Positions 9,363 to 21,100 are shown, counted from the first letter of the stretch. The stretch: 24,363 nucleotides of DNA from Zancudomyces culisetae (GCA_001969505.1 LSSK01000810.1:1-24363); one strand, 5' to 3'. The notes: generated by a model from the letters alone, not told the origin. Program-made: numbers and translations.

Positions 9363-9800
9363 TTAAATCATAGCAAAGTAGATAGATTTGAATTTGCGCC
9401 AAATACCAAAAAAGAAACAGAAAATAGAAAATAGAAAATAGAAAAGGTTTAGTGGCCCTCTTATCAGCACGAATAAATACTGTAATCTTACAATCGTTTT
9501 CAGTTCTTTATTTTGTGTAGCTGCGAATAATATTAAACTAAAAAAAATTTTACCGTTATCAATTGAAAAAGAAAGGGAAGTTGGAGCAAAAAAAAAACAC
9601 AAGGTGGAAATTGAAATGGTGCAAAACGAAAAATGAGGTAGAAAAAAAAAGAAAAATGGGATAACAGAAAAACCTATTAAAAAAAAATAACACTTACTAT
9701 CAATAATTTTACTAATCTCATTAATCTCTTTTTTTTTGTGTTTTAGCTGATTTTTTTTTAAAACCTTTGTTCGATTGTTTGCCGATTCATAAAATTTCAT
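9363..9800 (-). CDS. Weak two-exon candidate divergent from RIP1, unrecognised
   Basis: On the minus strand an ATG at 9800 opens a Lys/Asn-rich frame of 34 codons plus one base that ends at a GTAAGT donor (intron from 9697). An in-phase CAG acceptor at 9523-9521 leads to a second exon, 9520-9363, giving about 86 aa with a Phe-rich hydrophobic end encoded by a TTTTCTA tandem repeat. That repeat-encoded end looks unnatural. A second donor (GTAAGA, near 9485) could instead splice onward. The start lies 86 bp from the RIP1 ATG. The product is not recognised and the sequence is very AT-rich, so it may be chance. Confidence 0.22.
   Translation of the reverse strand: MKFYESANNRTKVLKKNQLKHKKKEINEISKIIDSKCYFFLIGFSVIPFFFFFLPHFSFCTISISTLCFFFAPTSLSFSIDNGKIFFSLILFAATQNKELKTIVRLQYLFVLIRGPLNLFYFLFSIFCFFFGIWRKFKSIYFAMI
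9419..9445. repeat. AGAAAAT-type 7-nt tandem repeat
   Basis: About three and a half copies of a 7-nt unit, AGAAAAT on the plus strand. Confidence 0.8.
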
Positions 9801-9812
9801 TTTAGATTTTAG

Positions 9813-9830
9813 ATGAAAACGAATAGATAA
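9813..9830 (+). promoter_or_regulatory. Short upstream ORF in the RIP1 leader
   Basis: ATG plus four codons and TAA, 57 nt upstream of the RIP1 start codon and in a different frame. If it is within the transcript it could modulate translation. The transcription start is unknown. Confidence 0.3.
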
Positions 9831-9886
9831 AACAAACGACTATTGAATTTAAATTACAGTAAAGGAGCCAAGGAAAAAAAAACAAG

Positions 9887-10998
9887 ATGAACTTTTCAAA
9901 GGTACTAAGTAACAAGACATTCTATACTGCACCAGCCACAAAGCAGTTGTTCAAATCGGCATTCCCCAATTCAGGTAAAGTAGTTGACGTGAATAATACT
10001 AGTAATAGCCAAATTACTTTTGGTGGTAAAAAAAATATGTTGAATGCAACCAAATACACAGGTAAATTTTATAAATCAAGCATTAGAATATTCCAGATAG
10101 ATTGAGGTGAAAGCCTTTCTTTTTCAATGTATTTTGAATTTGTTGGTTGTGTGAAATGTGTACAAATATTGTATGGAGGAGGAGGAGGAGGAGGGAGAGA
10201 GGGAGATTTTGTGAAGGAGATGAGAGAAAGGGTTTATTTCTAATCTTAGATGGAACTGAATGAAGAGAAAAATTAAAAATAATAAATGGAAGAGGAAATA
10301 AAGATATTCGAACAACTTGTCAATAACAAAAGGGTATAAAAACATACTAATCGAAACAAACTAAAATAAAACAAAAAATAGCAAAGGCAACCGGAATAGT
10401 TGCTCAACGCAGATACGGTAGTTACGCCTCAGGACCAGGATCCAGTAAAGTTCCATCATTCGGAGGGTATGCAAAGAGCGATGCCGAAGGAAGTACTGAT
10501 CGTTCAAGAGTATTCAGCTACTTCATGTTGGGAGCAACTGGAGCCGTTGTTACAGCAGCAGCACAAAACTCAGTACATGAGTTTTTGGTAAATATGGCAG
10601 CATCAGCAGACGTATTGGCAGTGTCCAAGATTGAAGTTGATTTGGCCAAGATTCCAGTAGGTAGTTCAGTAACACTCAAGTGGAGAGGCAAGCCAGTGTT
10701 TGTGCGCCACCGTACACAAGAACAAATTGAACTTTCAAGAAGTGTCAATGTGGCTTCTCTGATTGATCCACAAAATGATGCGGACAGAGTCAAGATCCCA
10801 GAATGGTTGGTAGTTGTTGGTATTTGTACACATTTGGGATGTGTTCCAATTAAAGATTCAGGAGAGTTTGGCGCATACTACTGCCCATGCCACGGATCCC
10901 ACTATGACTACTCTGGAAGAATCCGTAAGGGACCAGCACCATTGAACTTGGAGGTACCAGATTACAGTATTGATGGAAACATATTGACAGTTGGATAA
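9887..10998 (+). CDS. RIP1: Rieske iron-sulfur subunit of the cytochrome bc1 complex
   Basis: Two exons (9887-10061 and 10382-10998) give 263 aa. The 320-nt phase-1 intron has donor GTAAAT, a branch site TACTAAT at 10345-10351 and acceptor TAG. The N-terminal ~70 residues are basic, rich in Ser/Asn/Thr and poor in acidic residues, as expected for a mitochondrial presequence. A membrane anchor follows (about 104-125, LGATGAVVTAAA). The Rieske fold carries CTHLGC (207-212) and CPCHGSH (226-232). Cys207, His209, Cys226 and His229 should hold the 2Fe-2S cluster, and Cys212 with Cys228 the disulfide. The protein passes electrons from ubiquinol to cytochrome c1 in complex III of the inner membrane. 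The intron contains a GGA repeat. Confidence 0.97.
10175..10206 (+). repeat. GGA trinucleotide / purine-only tract in the RIP1 intron
   Basis: About six GGA units followed by GA-rich sequence, all purine on the coding strand. It lies in the first half of the RIP1 intron. Confidence 0.8.
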
Positions 10999-11365
10999 AT
11001 AGGGTTTGGGTTTTTTTACTTTATTTTATTTTTATTTATAACTCCCTCCCCCTTCCATTCTTAGTTTTCTTTTTATTCTTTGGTTTTTTTTTCAGTGGTG
11101 AATGGATCAAAACATACTACAAGTTCTCACACAACCCAATTTGGTCCAACTAAAAGACAATTTATTATTTATTTGATTAATAAAACATTATCTCATTTAC
11201 TAGGCTAAAAGCAATCCAAAAAGATAAAGCAGAGAAATATAATTGATAATTGTTACAAGTCTATTCATAGATGCAGATATACAAACAGAGCATCTCAAGA
11301 AAAAGAGCAAATGAAAAACAGATATGAAAGCAGGAACGAGGAAAGGAGGATAAGAATAAAAAGAG
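10999..11365. other. Convergent 3' intergenic stretch between RIP1 and TFB3
   Basis: AT-rich with a T-rich and C-rich run just after the RIP1 stop; no coding potential seen. It should contain both 3'UTRs and polyadenylation signals (for example AATAAA near 11179). Confidence 0.6.
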
Positions 11366-12696
11366 TTATTTTTTCAACGCATTGCTCTTTGGTGGAAGGT
11401 CAATACCACTCATAGCAGCCTCAATCAAATATCTATAATGCATGTTTAATGAAAACCCACCAGCCAAAGCATTGTTTGAAAAGGCAGGTTTAATAGCCGG
11501 ATTTCCATCGACGTAGTGGGGTTTAATGGAATCAATGTACTTTGGTTTATTGTAACAGTGTAGAAATGGATCAACTTCCACATTCTCGTCATCAGAATTG
11601 GAAGCAAAAGCAGAAGCAGACGTGGTAGATTTGGCTAGTGGATTGAAATACCCACCAGCGCCACTGATACCAGTAGATACACGTCCTTGGGTGGTGTGTG
11701 AAGATGATGCTGCTGACTTTCTCAGTGAACTAGCAGCGTTTTCCAAAAGTATATCCTTGGCATCCTTATCACTATTCGCCTATAAATACATAAATATGTG
11801 TTAATACAAGTCTTTTGACTTGGTATAATTTTGCTATTATTATTATTACTATTACTATTTAAAGATAAATAGCACTTATTTAAGTTTATATATAATGTGG
11901 GTGTCAAGGCAAGTTATTTTTATTACCAATTGGTTTATTAAATCTAGTTTGGCCTTTTTCTTTGATTCTTTTTCTGAATGTAGTAGATTCAAGTATTCGG
12001 ATTTAGATTTGTTTTTAGCAGCATAGATTTGTTGCTGTTTTAAGGTATAGAGTTTGTTTTCCCTATTCTATTTTGGTATTTACCGTGCAAATTTAACATT
12101 GTTAGAAAAGGATAAAAGTATTGTTCAAAAAAAGTATATATTACTAACATGATTATAAGTGTTTCTTTCTTCTTTTTTCTTTTAAAAAAAAGAAAAGTCA
12201 AAAAAATAACAAGAAAAAGTACCTGCAAGTTCAAGTTATGTTGGATAGATGTTTTATTCTCATTCATGTATTTAGCGAGCATCAATTCTGTTTCCTGGGA
12301 ATCAATGTTATTAACCAATTTAAAAGTAATATCCTCGACAAATTCCAAATAGTTATTATAATCCAGCAAGCTTGCAAATTCGCGTTGTTGTTTATTAAAA
12401 ATTCTTGATAGTCGTTGACGCACACGAATTTCTCTTTCTACAGTCAAGTCTTCAAAGATTTGCTGGTAGAAATTGGCTCTACGTAGAATTTGGTTACATC
12501 CAGGGATGGGACAAGGCGCTGGACCCATAGAGTATAATCTTTCGATACAGGCTGAACACATTTTGTGATAACAGGGAGTAATGAATAGCTTCATTTGCAG
12601 ATTAAGGTACCGATCGCTTCGACAAACTGGGCACACATCGTTGTCCGCTATGTAGGGAGGAATGTTTTGTTTGTTGGCTTCCCATAATGTGTCCAT
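11366..12696 (-). CDS. TFB3: TFIIH core/CAK assembly subunit Tfb3 (MAT1)
   Basis: Three exons on the minus strand (12696-12223, 12067-11927, 11779-11366), all phase 0, give 342 aa (yeast 321, human MAT1 309). The N-terminal C3HC4 RING has Cys22, Cys25, Cys42, His44, Cys47, Cys50, Cys62 and Cys67 with the MAT1-specific PCPIPGCNQILRR segment. It is followed by the FEDLTVEREIRVRQRLSRIFNK motif that identifies this family. A Lys/Gln-rich coiled-coil centre spans exons 1-2, and the C-terminus holds a hydrophobic GGFSLNMHYRYLIEAA helix that in homologues docks Cdk7 and cyclin H. The protein links the CDK-activating kinase to the TFIIH core for promoter opening and CTD phosphorylation. Exon 2 starts at AATAGG, set by phase, because the AG five bases later would frameshift. 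Confidence 0.94.
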
Positions 12697-13083
12697 TGCT
12701 TATGTATTTCTTTTACAAGTAGTTGTTTTCTACAAAGTCAAAAAAAAAAGAGAAATGGAAGAAATAGAGATAGAGATAGAGATACAGAGAAAAAATTTGT
12801 GAGGGGAAAAAGTGAGATTTGATATTGTTTATTTTACAAGATGATTGGGGTTTTATTTTTCCCTTATAATAATTTAAACAACAATAAAAAGCAATTAAAA
12901 ATTATATATAATACTCATTTTAGGATTACTAATCACAAATTAATGAGCATAAATAACTGAACCACACTTTTTTTTTTAGCACTGTTGAGTTTAATTTTTC
13001 TTTTTTTAATATTAGCCATTAAAATTATAAAAGATGAAAATGAACGAAAATGGACAACAATAAAAAGATAGTTTAGAACGAAA
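12697..13083. other. Promoter region of TFB3 and 3' end of EDC4
   Basis: AT-rich, with poly-T and poly-A runs and a GAGATA hexamer repeat at about 12764-12790; no gene seen. Confidence 0.6.
12764..12790. repeat. GAGATA hexanucleotide repeat upstream of TFB3
   Basis: About four imperfect copies of a GAGATA unit, roughly 70 bp upstream of the TFB3 start codon; on the coding strand of TFB3 this reads as a pyrimidine-rich tract. Confidence 0.7.
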
Positions 13084-16000
13084 CTAAGCAAAACAAAAAC
13101 TAGATAATCTTTGTAAACCTCTAATCTTTGAGATGGTCAGGACATCATCATCGCTACTAGATACCATGTCACAAAGCTCGTCTAGAGTATCAGAAAGATG
13201 CAATTTTAGAGCAGCCACTCTGGTATTGAAGTTAGGGTCAGATGCGCACTTGGTCTTTAGGTACGCAGTATTGGACTTGATGGCCTTCAACAACACGTCC
13301 AGAGTCGAAATAAATGTAGAAATGTTAGAGTATGCTAAACCAGCATCAGAAGTTAGCTTGGCGGCTAGAATTGTAATGCTAGCAATATCGGTAGTAGGAT
13401 CGAAGTCGGGCTTTTTGGTAGAGAGGTAATCATAAAGAGACTGAGAAGGAGGTGAAGAATCAAGTAAAAACGAGTCAGTAGATTTGTCCTTGGAGTCCCT
13501 GGATTTGATCTTGAATTTGGAAGAAGTATTGACATGAGAATTGATGGAGGAAGGTGGGTTGCTTGGAGAAGCAGGTTCGGCAGAAGCAGAGAGCTGAGAC
13601 TTTTTGTATGATTGTTGTTGAAGTTGTTGTTGAGGAGGAGAAACAGTCACAGAATATGAGTTGGGAGTAGAAGCCATAGCGAGCTTGGAGGGGTTGTCAA
13701 GGTAGAAGGAGCGGATCTGGTTGACCATTTCAGAAGTTGCCCGTGAGTATGCAGGAATCAATACTGAGCGTATGGATTCAGATACAGTTGCCTCAATGTG
13801 GTCACGAACCATTGCCGAAAGTGACTGGGCAACTGAGTCGGCAACGGATTGTTTAAACTCTGGAGAGTTAAGAACAGCATTGACAGAAGACTGGATAATG
13901 TGGGCATAGTTGTCGGGAGGAGGAAGGGTATGTTGTTGTGGTTGAAGGGGATGCATAATTGGCTGATGTGGCTGGTGTGGCTGATGTGGCTGATGATGAA
14001 GGATTGGATGAAGATCCTGATGGTGAGGGATTTGCTGGTGTGAGTGAGCGACAGCAAGATCAGCAACAATATTGTTGTTAGGAACAGTGTTGGCAGGAGG
14101 AGCAGTGTCACGAGCAGAATCGAACAAAAGCAAATTGAATTGCTGAATCGACTTGGAATAGACACAGTACAATTCAAGGCCAACTCCAAAAGTAGGTTTG
14201 AAGTTGGAATCAAGAGCCAACGGAATGGCCTCCATTGACACAAGAGAGTCATTGACCTTTGGTTTGAACTGTATCTGGTCAGTACTGAACGTAAGGCTAC
14301 TGTTACTTGTACCAGGTTTGGATGTTGATACCAAGGAAACCGCCACAAATAAAGTATGGCTACTATTAGCAACTACAACGGTGCGTGTTGCATCATCATA
14401 CACAGCAACCGCATGCTCATCATCAGAAGCCTTTGTACTTAGAGTTTGGATAATTGCAGAGTCGTCTTCATGTACACCCATCCATACCAAATCAATTGCA
14501 GAATGGCCTGTACGTGACACAACAAGGTATCCACCTTGTGTATCATCATGTGGATGAGGTGTTACAGCATGGATCCAGTCAACAGAAACACGCTCATTAT
14601 CTGAAGACAACGAAAGAACTCGCACAGGCTTGCCTGCTTGGATTTCGTTGTTGTTGGTAATATGGACGGTACACTTAAGCAGTGTGCCATTCGCTTTGAC
14701 AATAAGCAGTTGATTGGAGTGCTGTACCCAGGCTACTCGCTGGATCTTGGAATCAATAGAAATCTGCTTGGTTGCAACAATCGCTGGTCCATTCGCTACC
14801 AGCAAATCAACGCTGCGCTCCCCAACCACAACTAATACTGGCCCCTGCTTGTGTGGCTCGTCGCTTGTAGACATTGTAATCCACTCAATCTGTTGTACCG
14901 TCTGGTCCATTTTGATTTTTTGGTGTGCAAACGTCGGTGACACTTCCCACACAATCACAACATTATCTTTGTCTGTGCTAGCCACCAGCTGGTTGTTGTG
15001 TATCTGAATATCCCGTACATCATTTTCGTGTCCCTTAAAAAGCTCTGTAGCTCCATTTGCTTTATCAATGATTCGGATATCTCCCAATTTCTTACCATAG
15101 CATATATACCGTTCGCTAACTCCCAATGCCCTTGTTGTGCCGCTGCTGGCATTCGCATCGTTGCTATTGCTAGGTATTGATGTTGCCACTAGTGCTATAG
15201 GAACAGACTCTACCTCCACTGGTGCCTTACCACTCTGTCCTTTCTTTTCCGCTCCATATCTGATTTGGTAACTGTTTTCCTTGCGGTTGGCTGCCACTAC
15301 CTTCTTCTTGGCTACCTCTGCCTTCTTTTCTTTACCTTCACCATTGCTTTTTTTCTTTGTCTTTACACTGTTTTGACTCACACCACTTAGTTCCTCATAT
15401 GTATCACTGTCTATTTCTGTCAAATTACCCTTCATAATTTCTGCAAACAAATCTCTTGGTCCCTCAGCTTCTACCCTTACTTCCCCTTTCTCTCCTTCTC
15501 GCTCATTTTTATTCGAATGCTGTGCACTACTATCACTATCTGTTCTATTCATTTGCTTTGCTCTTAGCTTTCTACCCTCCTTCTCTCTCTCCCTATCCTT
15601 TTCTTTTCCTACTTTTCTCTTTGTCTCTCCTATAGACACATCTTCCTCTGAGCCTACTTTGGCCTTGGTTCTTGTCCTCGGCTTTTCTTGCTGCTGTTTC
15701 TGCTTCTGTTGTTGTTGTTGTTGTTGTTGCTGTAACAGCTGATCACTACCATTCGTTTCTTGTTGAGAACTTTTTACAAACATCTTTATAAAATCAAATG
15801 GCGTTGTTACCACCTCTTCGCTACTTCCTGTAATTTTTGGCGTTGCTTTGTGCTCTATGCCTTCATTCTCCTTCTCCTTCTCTTGCTCTTGTTCCTTTCC
15901 TGCCCTTTTCCTCCTACTTTCCTTTTCGGCATTTGAAAGCATGGTTAGCACATTGATTCCGGAGACTGTTGGCTCATCGGATGAAATCTTTGGTGTACTG

Positions 16001-16341
16001 TCATTCTTTCCTTTTCCTCCAACATTTTCACTATCGCCGTTCTTCTTATTGCCTATATTACTAGCACTGGTTGGTGGAAATGTAGCTCCCGAATTTCCTG
16101 TATTAGGAGTTTTTGTTGTCCTTGGTGTTTTTTGGCCTTTTGTAGTAGCTGGTTTGTTTTGAATACCATCCTTCTCTTTCTCTTTCTCTTTCTTTTCAGC
16201 TCCAGCTTTGGACTCTGGTTCGGTCATCAGACTTTCCTTTTGCTCCTGTTCGGGTTTTGGTTCAGCCTCGGGTTGTGCGGTGGGGGCTGAAAGATTGAAC
16301 ATGTTCAGTAGACTCTTTATTCTTTCTTTATCTGAATCCAT
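13084..16341 (-). CDS. EDC4: Enhancer of mRNA decapping Edc4/Ge-1-like WD40 protein
   Basis: An uninterrupted frame of 1085 aa. Residues 1-400 are low complexity: Lys/Glu-rich, with a Gln run near 203-217 (CAG/CAA repeat around 15704-15733). Residues about 410-755 form a WD40-like beta-propeller, opening with GKKLGDIRIIDK and FKGHENDVRDIQIH and ending a blade in NVVIVWEV. A His/Pro/Gln-rich linker follows (near 785, HQP repeats). The helical block around 805-880 (SVADSVAQSL, ATVSESIRSVLIPAYSRATSEM) matches the Ge-1 family oligomerisation region, and the last ~100 residues match its C-terminal helical domain. Edc4 scaffolds the Dcp1-Dcp2 decapping complex in cytoplasmic P-bodies. The lack of introns over 3.2 kb contrasts with neighbouring genes. 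Family assignment is from pattern memory, so moderate to high confidence. Confidence 0.85.
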   Translation of the reverse strand: MDSDKERIKSLLNMFNLSAPTAQPEAEPKPEQEQKESLMTEPESKAGAEKKEKEKEKDGIQNKPATTKGQKTPRTTKTPNTGNSGATFPPTSASNIGNKKNGDSENVGGKGKNDSTPKISSDEPTVSGINVLTMLSNAEKESRRKRAGKEQEQEKEKENEGIEHKATPKITGSSEEVVTTPFDFIKMFVKSSQQETNGSDQLLQQQQQQQQQKQKQQQEKPRTRTKAKVGSEEDVSIGETKRKVGKEKDREREKEGRKLRAKQMNRTDSDSSAQHSNKNEREGEKGEVRVEAEGPRDLFAEIMKGNLTEIDSDTYEELSGVSQNSVKTKKKSNGEGKEKKAEVAKKKVVAANRKENSYQIRYGAEKKGQSGKAPVEVESVPIALVATSIPSNSNDANASSGTTRALGVSERYICYGKKLGDIRIIDKANGATELFKGHENDVRDIQIHNNQLVASTDKDNVVIVWEVSPTFAHQKIKMDQTVQQIEWITMSTSDEPHKQGPVLVVVGERSVDLLVANGPAIVATKQISIDSKIQRVAWVQHSNQLLIVKANGTLLKCTVHITNNNEIQAGKPVRVLSLSSDNERVSVDWIHAVTPHPHDDTQGGYLVVSRTGHSAIDLVWMGVHEDDSAIIQTLSTKASDDEHAVAVYDDATRTVVVANSSHTLFVAVSLVSTSKPGTSNSSLTFSTDQIQFKPKVNDSLVSMEAIPLALDSNFKPTFGVGLELYCVYSKSIQQFNLLLFDSARDTAPPANTVPNNNIVADLAVAHSHQQIPHHQDLHPILHHQPHQPHQPHQPIMHPLQPQQHTLPPPDNYAHIIQSSVNAVLNSPEFKQSVADSVAQSLSAMVRDHIEATVSESIRSVLIPAYSRATSEMVNQIRSFYLDNPSKLAMASTPNSYSVTVSPPQQQLQQQSYKKSQLSASAEPASPSNPPSSINSHVNTSSKFKIKSRDSKDKSTDSFLLDSSPPSQSLYDYLSTKKPDFDPTTDIASITILAAKLTSDAGLAYSNISTFISTLDVLLKAIKSNTAYLKTKCASDPNFNTRVAALKLHLSDTLDELCDMVSSSDDDVLTISKIRGLQRLSSFCFA

Positions 16342-17613
16342 TTCTTCGACTATTCACAGAAAAAAAAAGATTAATTTTACAATCTAGTATTTGTTGCTTT
16401 CCTTATTGTCGGAACTTGACTTTTTTATTTTATTCTTTTAATGTGTTTATTTTTTTTGCCGCTTTGGTGTTTATTTATGTAACAAAGTATTAAAATAAGT
16501 AATAATAACAAGCCTAGTTTGTTGATTATTTAATTCCTGACTTTACTCTCTCCCTGGCCCAACATCTCCTCTATCCCCCTCCCCCTCCCCCTCCTCCCCC
16601 AGCCTCCTTATTCATTCTCCTTAATTTTTGCCCCTCACCTTCCCCAAAATTTAGGCTTTTTCTGTTCAAAATCTCCGATTATTTGCTTATTTTTGGAAAA
16701 TCTCCATATTTAAAACAACAATTGAATGCGTAAGTGGAGCTATTTTTCAAGAGGAAAAAAAAAGGAAAATCCCAATGGCTATCATATATTGAAAAACATG
16801 TTCCTGCACCTTCCTTACCGCTATCTCTATCTGTACCTCTACCTCTACCTCTAATCCTACCTGTACCATATACACACTACCTCTTTCTATCACTCTTTAT
16901 CACTTTTTTGCTACCAGACTTTACTGCATCATCCCCTCCAAACTATTCTGCATATTTTTTTTATCTCTATCACTCAATCGTACATTGTTCAATCCTTTCA
17001 TTTATCAAACCACGAGTTTTTTATAAACAATAATATTTTACTATATCTTTCTCTTATGTTTTAGTTTGGATAGTAGCAACATCTACTACTATTCACAACA
17101 TCTTAACAAGATGCACCCAGTACACATATATCTTTTTTTTTACCAGCAAAAGTGGATAATGCAGGTTTCTCTTGCAAATTATCCTCCAAACCTGCTCCAA
17201 ATTCTTGTTTTCCAAGCCATATTGTGCAGTTTTACTGGCTTTTGCTTTCTTAAATTCCTACATCAGTTCAATTTTTAATGGCTCATAAAAATAAATTGTA
17301 AAAAAAAATTTTTTTTTATTGCACTATTTCCTGCACTCATTTACTATGGTCTCGATTTTTTTTTTCCCGCTATTTTCTGACGTTTTTATTTTATTTACTA
17401 ATACTTTTTTATTTCTTATTGATCGTATAAAGAAATTTTATCCACAAAAAATTCAACGCGCTTGGAGAAAGAAAAAGAAAAAAAATACTATTTTTTCTAG
17501 CTTTTGTTGTCACAGCTCAATAACCCTCATATATTCTTTATATTTTATCATTCTAGCTACTTGAAATCAATAGCCCCTTTGTCAGTCTAAATATACAACT
17601 GTAAACATATAAA
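16342..17613. other. Bidirectional promoter region between EDC4 and RVB2
   Basis: About 1.27 kb of AT-rich sequence that is strongly pyrimidine-rich on the plus strand, including a CCCCCT run near 16570-16602 and a (CTACCT)n-like repeat near 16832-16852. The open frames here are low-complexity Leu/Phe/Tyr strings without family resemblance. No gene is supported. Confidence 0.6.
16832..16852 (+). repeat. CTCTAC hexanucleotide repeat
   Basis: About three copies of a CTCTAC-type unit within the pyrimidine-rich divergent promoter region. Confidence 0.65.
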
Positions 17614-19252
<1,639 letters not shown>

Positions 19253-19368
19253 TTTCCTTTTATACCGTTAATATCATTTTGAGTTTATTTACTGTTTACT
19301 ATTTACCAACAATGTTTGAATATATAATTGAATTGCTATAATATAATAAATGTTTATTCTGCTTTTAT

Positions 19369-19794
19369 TTATATTGGCTCTAAGGCCTCCATCGAGACTA
19401 TGCTATTTCCTCTGATGACCTATTTATACATATATACCATTCCATTAATATGTTTCAGGTCAAGAATAAAAATAGCTCTATTTTTTGTCTACTTGGTAAA
19501 ATCATAATCCAGCATGTCAAGTCAGATTGCAAATAAAATAAAGAAAATAATAAAAATAATAAAAATAATAAAAGACTGGTTAGTTTCCTGCTGACTTACC
19601 GTTGAGCCCACAAATTTATTTTCTGTCCTTTGTTCTTTGTTGTCAACAACAATTTCAGAGACATCGTCCATCACTATGTTCATAAATGCATCATATCCTC
19701 GCAATACTCCAGCCACTTGTCTGTTACCATTCAGTTTGATGGTCAGCTTTTTGTCCATATACTTTTTCAATTCTGGTATTCTAGCCTTACTCAT
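19369..19794 (-). CDS. SMX2: Small nuclear ribonucleoprotein SmG
   Basis: Two exons on the minus strand (19794-19600 and 19419-19369) give 81 aa. The start [17 protein letters not shown] and the Sm1 motif with [16 protein letters not shown] are diagnostic of SmG. The second exon is only 17 codons and supplies the Sm2 motif VIRGNSI followed by the terminal strand MEALEPI. The 180-nt phase-0 intron has donor GTAAGT and acceptor TAG; reading through it would append Phe/Ile-rich nonsense and lose Sm2. SmG sits in the seven-member Sm ring on U1, U2, U4 and U5 snRNAs. Its 3' end faces RVB2. Confidence 0.95.
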
Positions 19795-20475
19795 CTTTCT
19801 TTCTTGATGTTTGTTATAGTTTTTTCGTTTATCGAGTTGATATTATACAATAAAGAAATGTGGATTGTTTGATTCCTTTTCTTTCTTTTCTCAGTATCCA
19901 AGTTTAATATTTAATATAAATAACAAGCAAACTTGGACACGAAATTCGGGCTTAATTAGCGAATAAAAAAAAAATTTTTTTGGGCCAGTACTTTTTTTTT
20001 TGGCTGGTATAATCCCTATGCAAATTTATTAACAGTACTTTAAAACACTAATTAAAAGAACAACAGTATTGAGCTTTGCATCTATTACTCGCGCCCATTC
20101 TACATCCTACATCCTAACTCTTGTACTTTGGTAGAAATACAAGCACATATGCTAAGCATCGATTTATAAATGATCCATCTGCACAAAGTATTGTTCCTTT
20201 CTTTACCTACCAACTTTGCGTTCACATGTATGACACCAAAACATAAATCGAAATGGTTGAAAAAAAAAAACGGGCGCCAGGAAAGGCTTCAAGTTAAAAA
20301 TAAAAAGTACTTTATTGGATCTCTTTTTTCATAATCATACTGCTAACAAACATAACTCAAGCAGATAAACAATAATAATAACAGTGAGAAAAAAAAGATA
20401 AACTACACCAAAAGCAAAAAAATAGAGAATTAATTAAATAGTACTCATCAAGCCAAGTTTACCCCCCACGTCGGT
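19795..20475. other. Promoter of SmG and 3' region of the Gly/Tyr-rich gene
   Basis: AT-rich with poly-A and poly-T runs (near 19966-20000 and 20262-20270) and no coding potential seen. Confidence 0.55.
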
Positions 20476-21027
20476 TTAATTTCCGTATGGGTTGTTTGGT
20501 CTGTTGTTATAGGGGTTAGATCCTTGATCACCATGTTGTGGCTTGTCACTTGGGTATCCATAAGAACCTTGTGCTCCTCCCTCCGCTGGCATATTTGGTG
20601 GTCTTTGTGCAAGTTCATGCTGCATGCGATCCTCCTTTTTGCTATCATATACCTTCTTACCAATGTAAGCTGCACCTGCTGCTACAGCTGCTGTAAGAAA
20701 GACGTTGCTCTTGTCGAGCTTTTTCTTTGGCTGCTCACCTGGTGCCAGTGGTTTCGAGTAATCCTCTTTCATGAAGAAGCCACGCTCACCTGCCTCGTCA
20801 TCATCCTGGTTTTGTTGCTGGTTGTATCCTTGGTCATAACCTTGACCCTCTCCATAACTTTGGTTATATCCTTGATCATAACTCTGGCCCTCTCCATAAC
20901 CTTGGTTTTGTCCATAGCCTTGATTTTGTCCGTAGCCTTGATTCTGTCCGTAGCCTTGGTTTGGTGCATAGCCCTGGCCTTCATCATAGCCTTGGTTCTG
21001 TCCGTAGCCCTGGTTGTATCCACTCAT
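20476..21027 (-). CDS. Gly/Tyr/Gln hexapeptide-repeat protein with short hydrophobic segment
   Basis: A single exon of 183 aa, not recognised as a characterised family. Residues 1-72 are prion-like low complexity built from repeats such as GYGQNQ, GYGEGQ and YDQGYNQ. A short acidic patch (75-78, DDDE) leads to a compact conserved-looking part: residues 82-106 (RGFFMKEDYSKPLAPGE then KKKLDKS), followed by an Ala-rich segment VFLTAAVAAGAAYIGKKVY (109-127) that could be a membrane or amphipathic helix. The tail (143-183) is Pro/Gly/Asn-rich. There is no signal peptide. Aromatic Gly/Tyr/Gln tracts of this kind drive condensation in other proteins, and a Gly/Tyr tail plus a short hydrophobic helix suggests membrane or stress association, but this is inference. 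A TATA box lies upstream, and the long upstream region suggests strong or regulated expression. Confidence 0.85.
   Translation of the reverse strand: MSGYNQGYGQNQGYDEGQGYAPNQGYGQNQGYGQNQGYGQNQGYGEGQSYDQGYNQSYGEGQGYDQGYNQQQNQDDDEAGERGFFMKEDYSKPLAPGEQPKKKLDKSNVFLTAAVAAGAAYIGKKVYDSKKEDRMQHELAQRPPNMPAEGGAQGSYGYPSDKPQHGDQGSNPYNNRPNNPYGN
20815..21012 (-). repeat. 18-nt tandem repeats coding GYGQNQ-type hexapeptides
   Basis: Imperfect copies of an 18-nt unit, cleanest between about 20897 and 20965. Near-identical neighbours (third-position changes only) imply recent slippage or duplication. The repeat also creates a long open frame on the opposite strand, which is a shadow. Confidence 0.85.
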
Positions 21028-21100
21028 TATTTCTTTCTGTCTTGTTTAGCTCTTCAAAAAAAAAACCCTGTAGAAACGTCAGTGGTATAAACTACACTCT

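Noticed and set aside
4120-12696. CDK8 and TFB3 as a co-regulated polymerase II kinase cluster
   Set aside because: They belong to different complexes, lie on opposite strands and are separated by unrelated genes; linkage is probably chance.
16734-17564. Several open frames between EDC4 and RVB2
   Set aside because: They are Leu/Phe/Tyr/Ser strings from pyrimidine-rich DNA with no motif or plausible splice model.
20524-21090. 188-codon plus-strand frame opposite the Gly/Tyr-rich gene
   Set aside because: It is the antisense of an 18-nt repeat and gives only repetitive Leu/Ile/Val strings; the minus frame has a signal-free but sensible protein and promoter.
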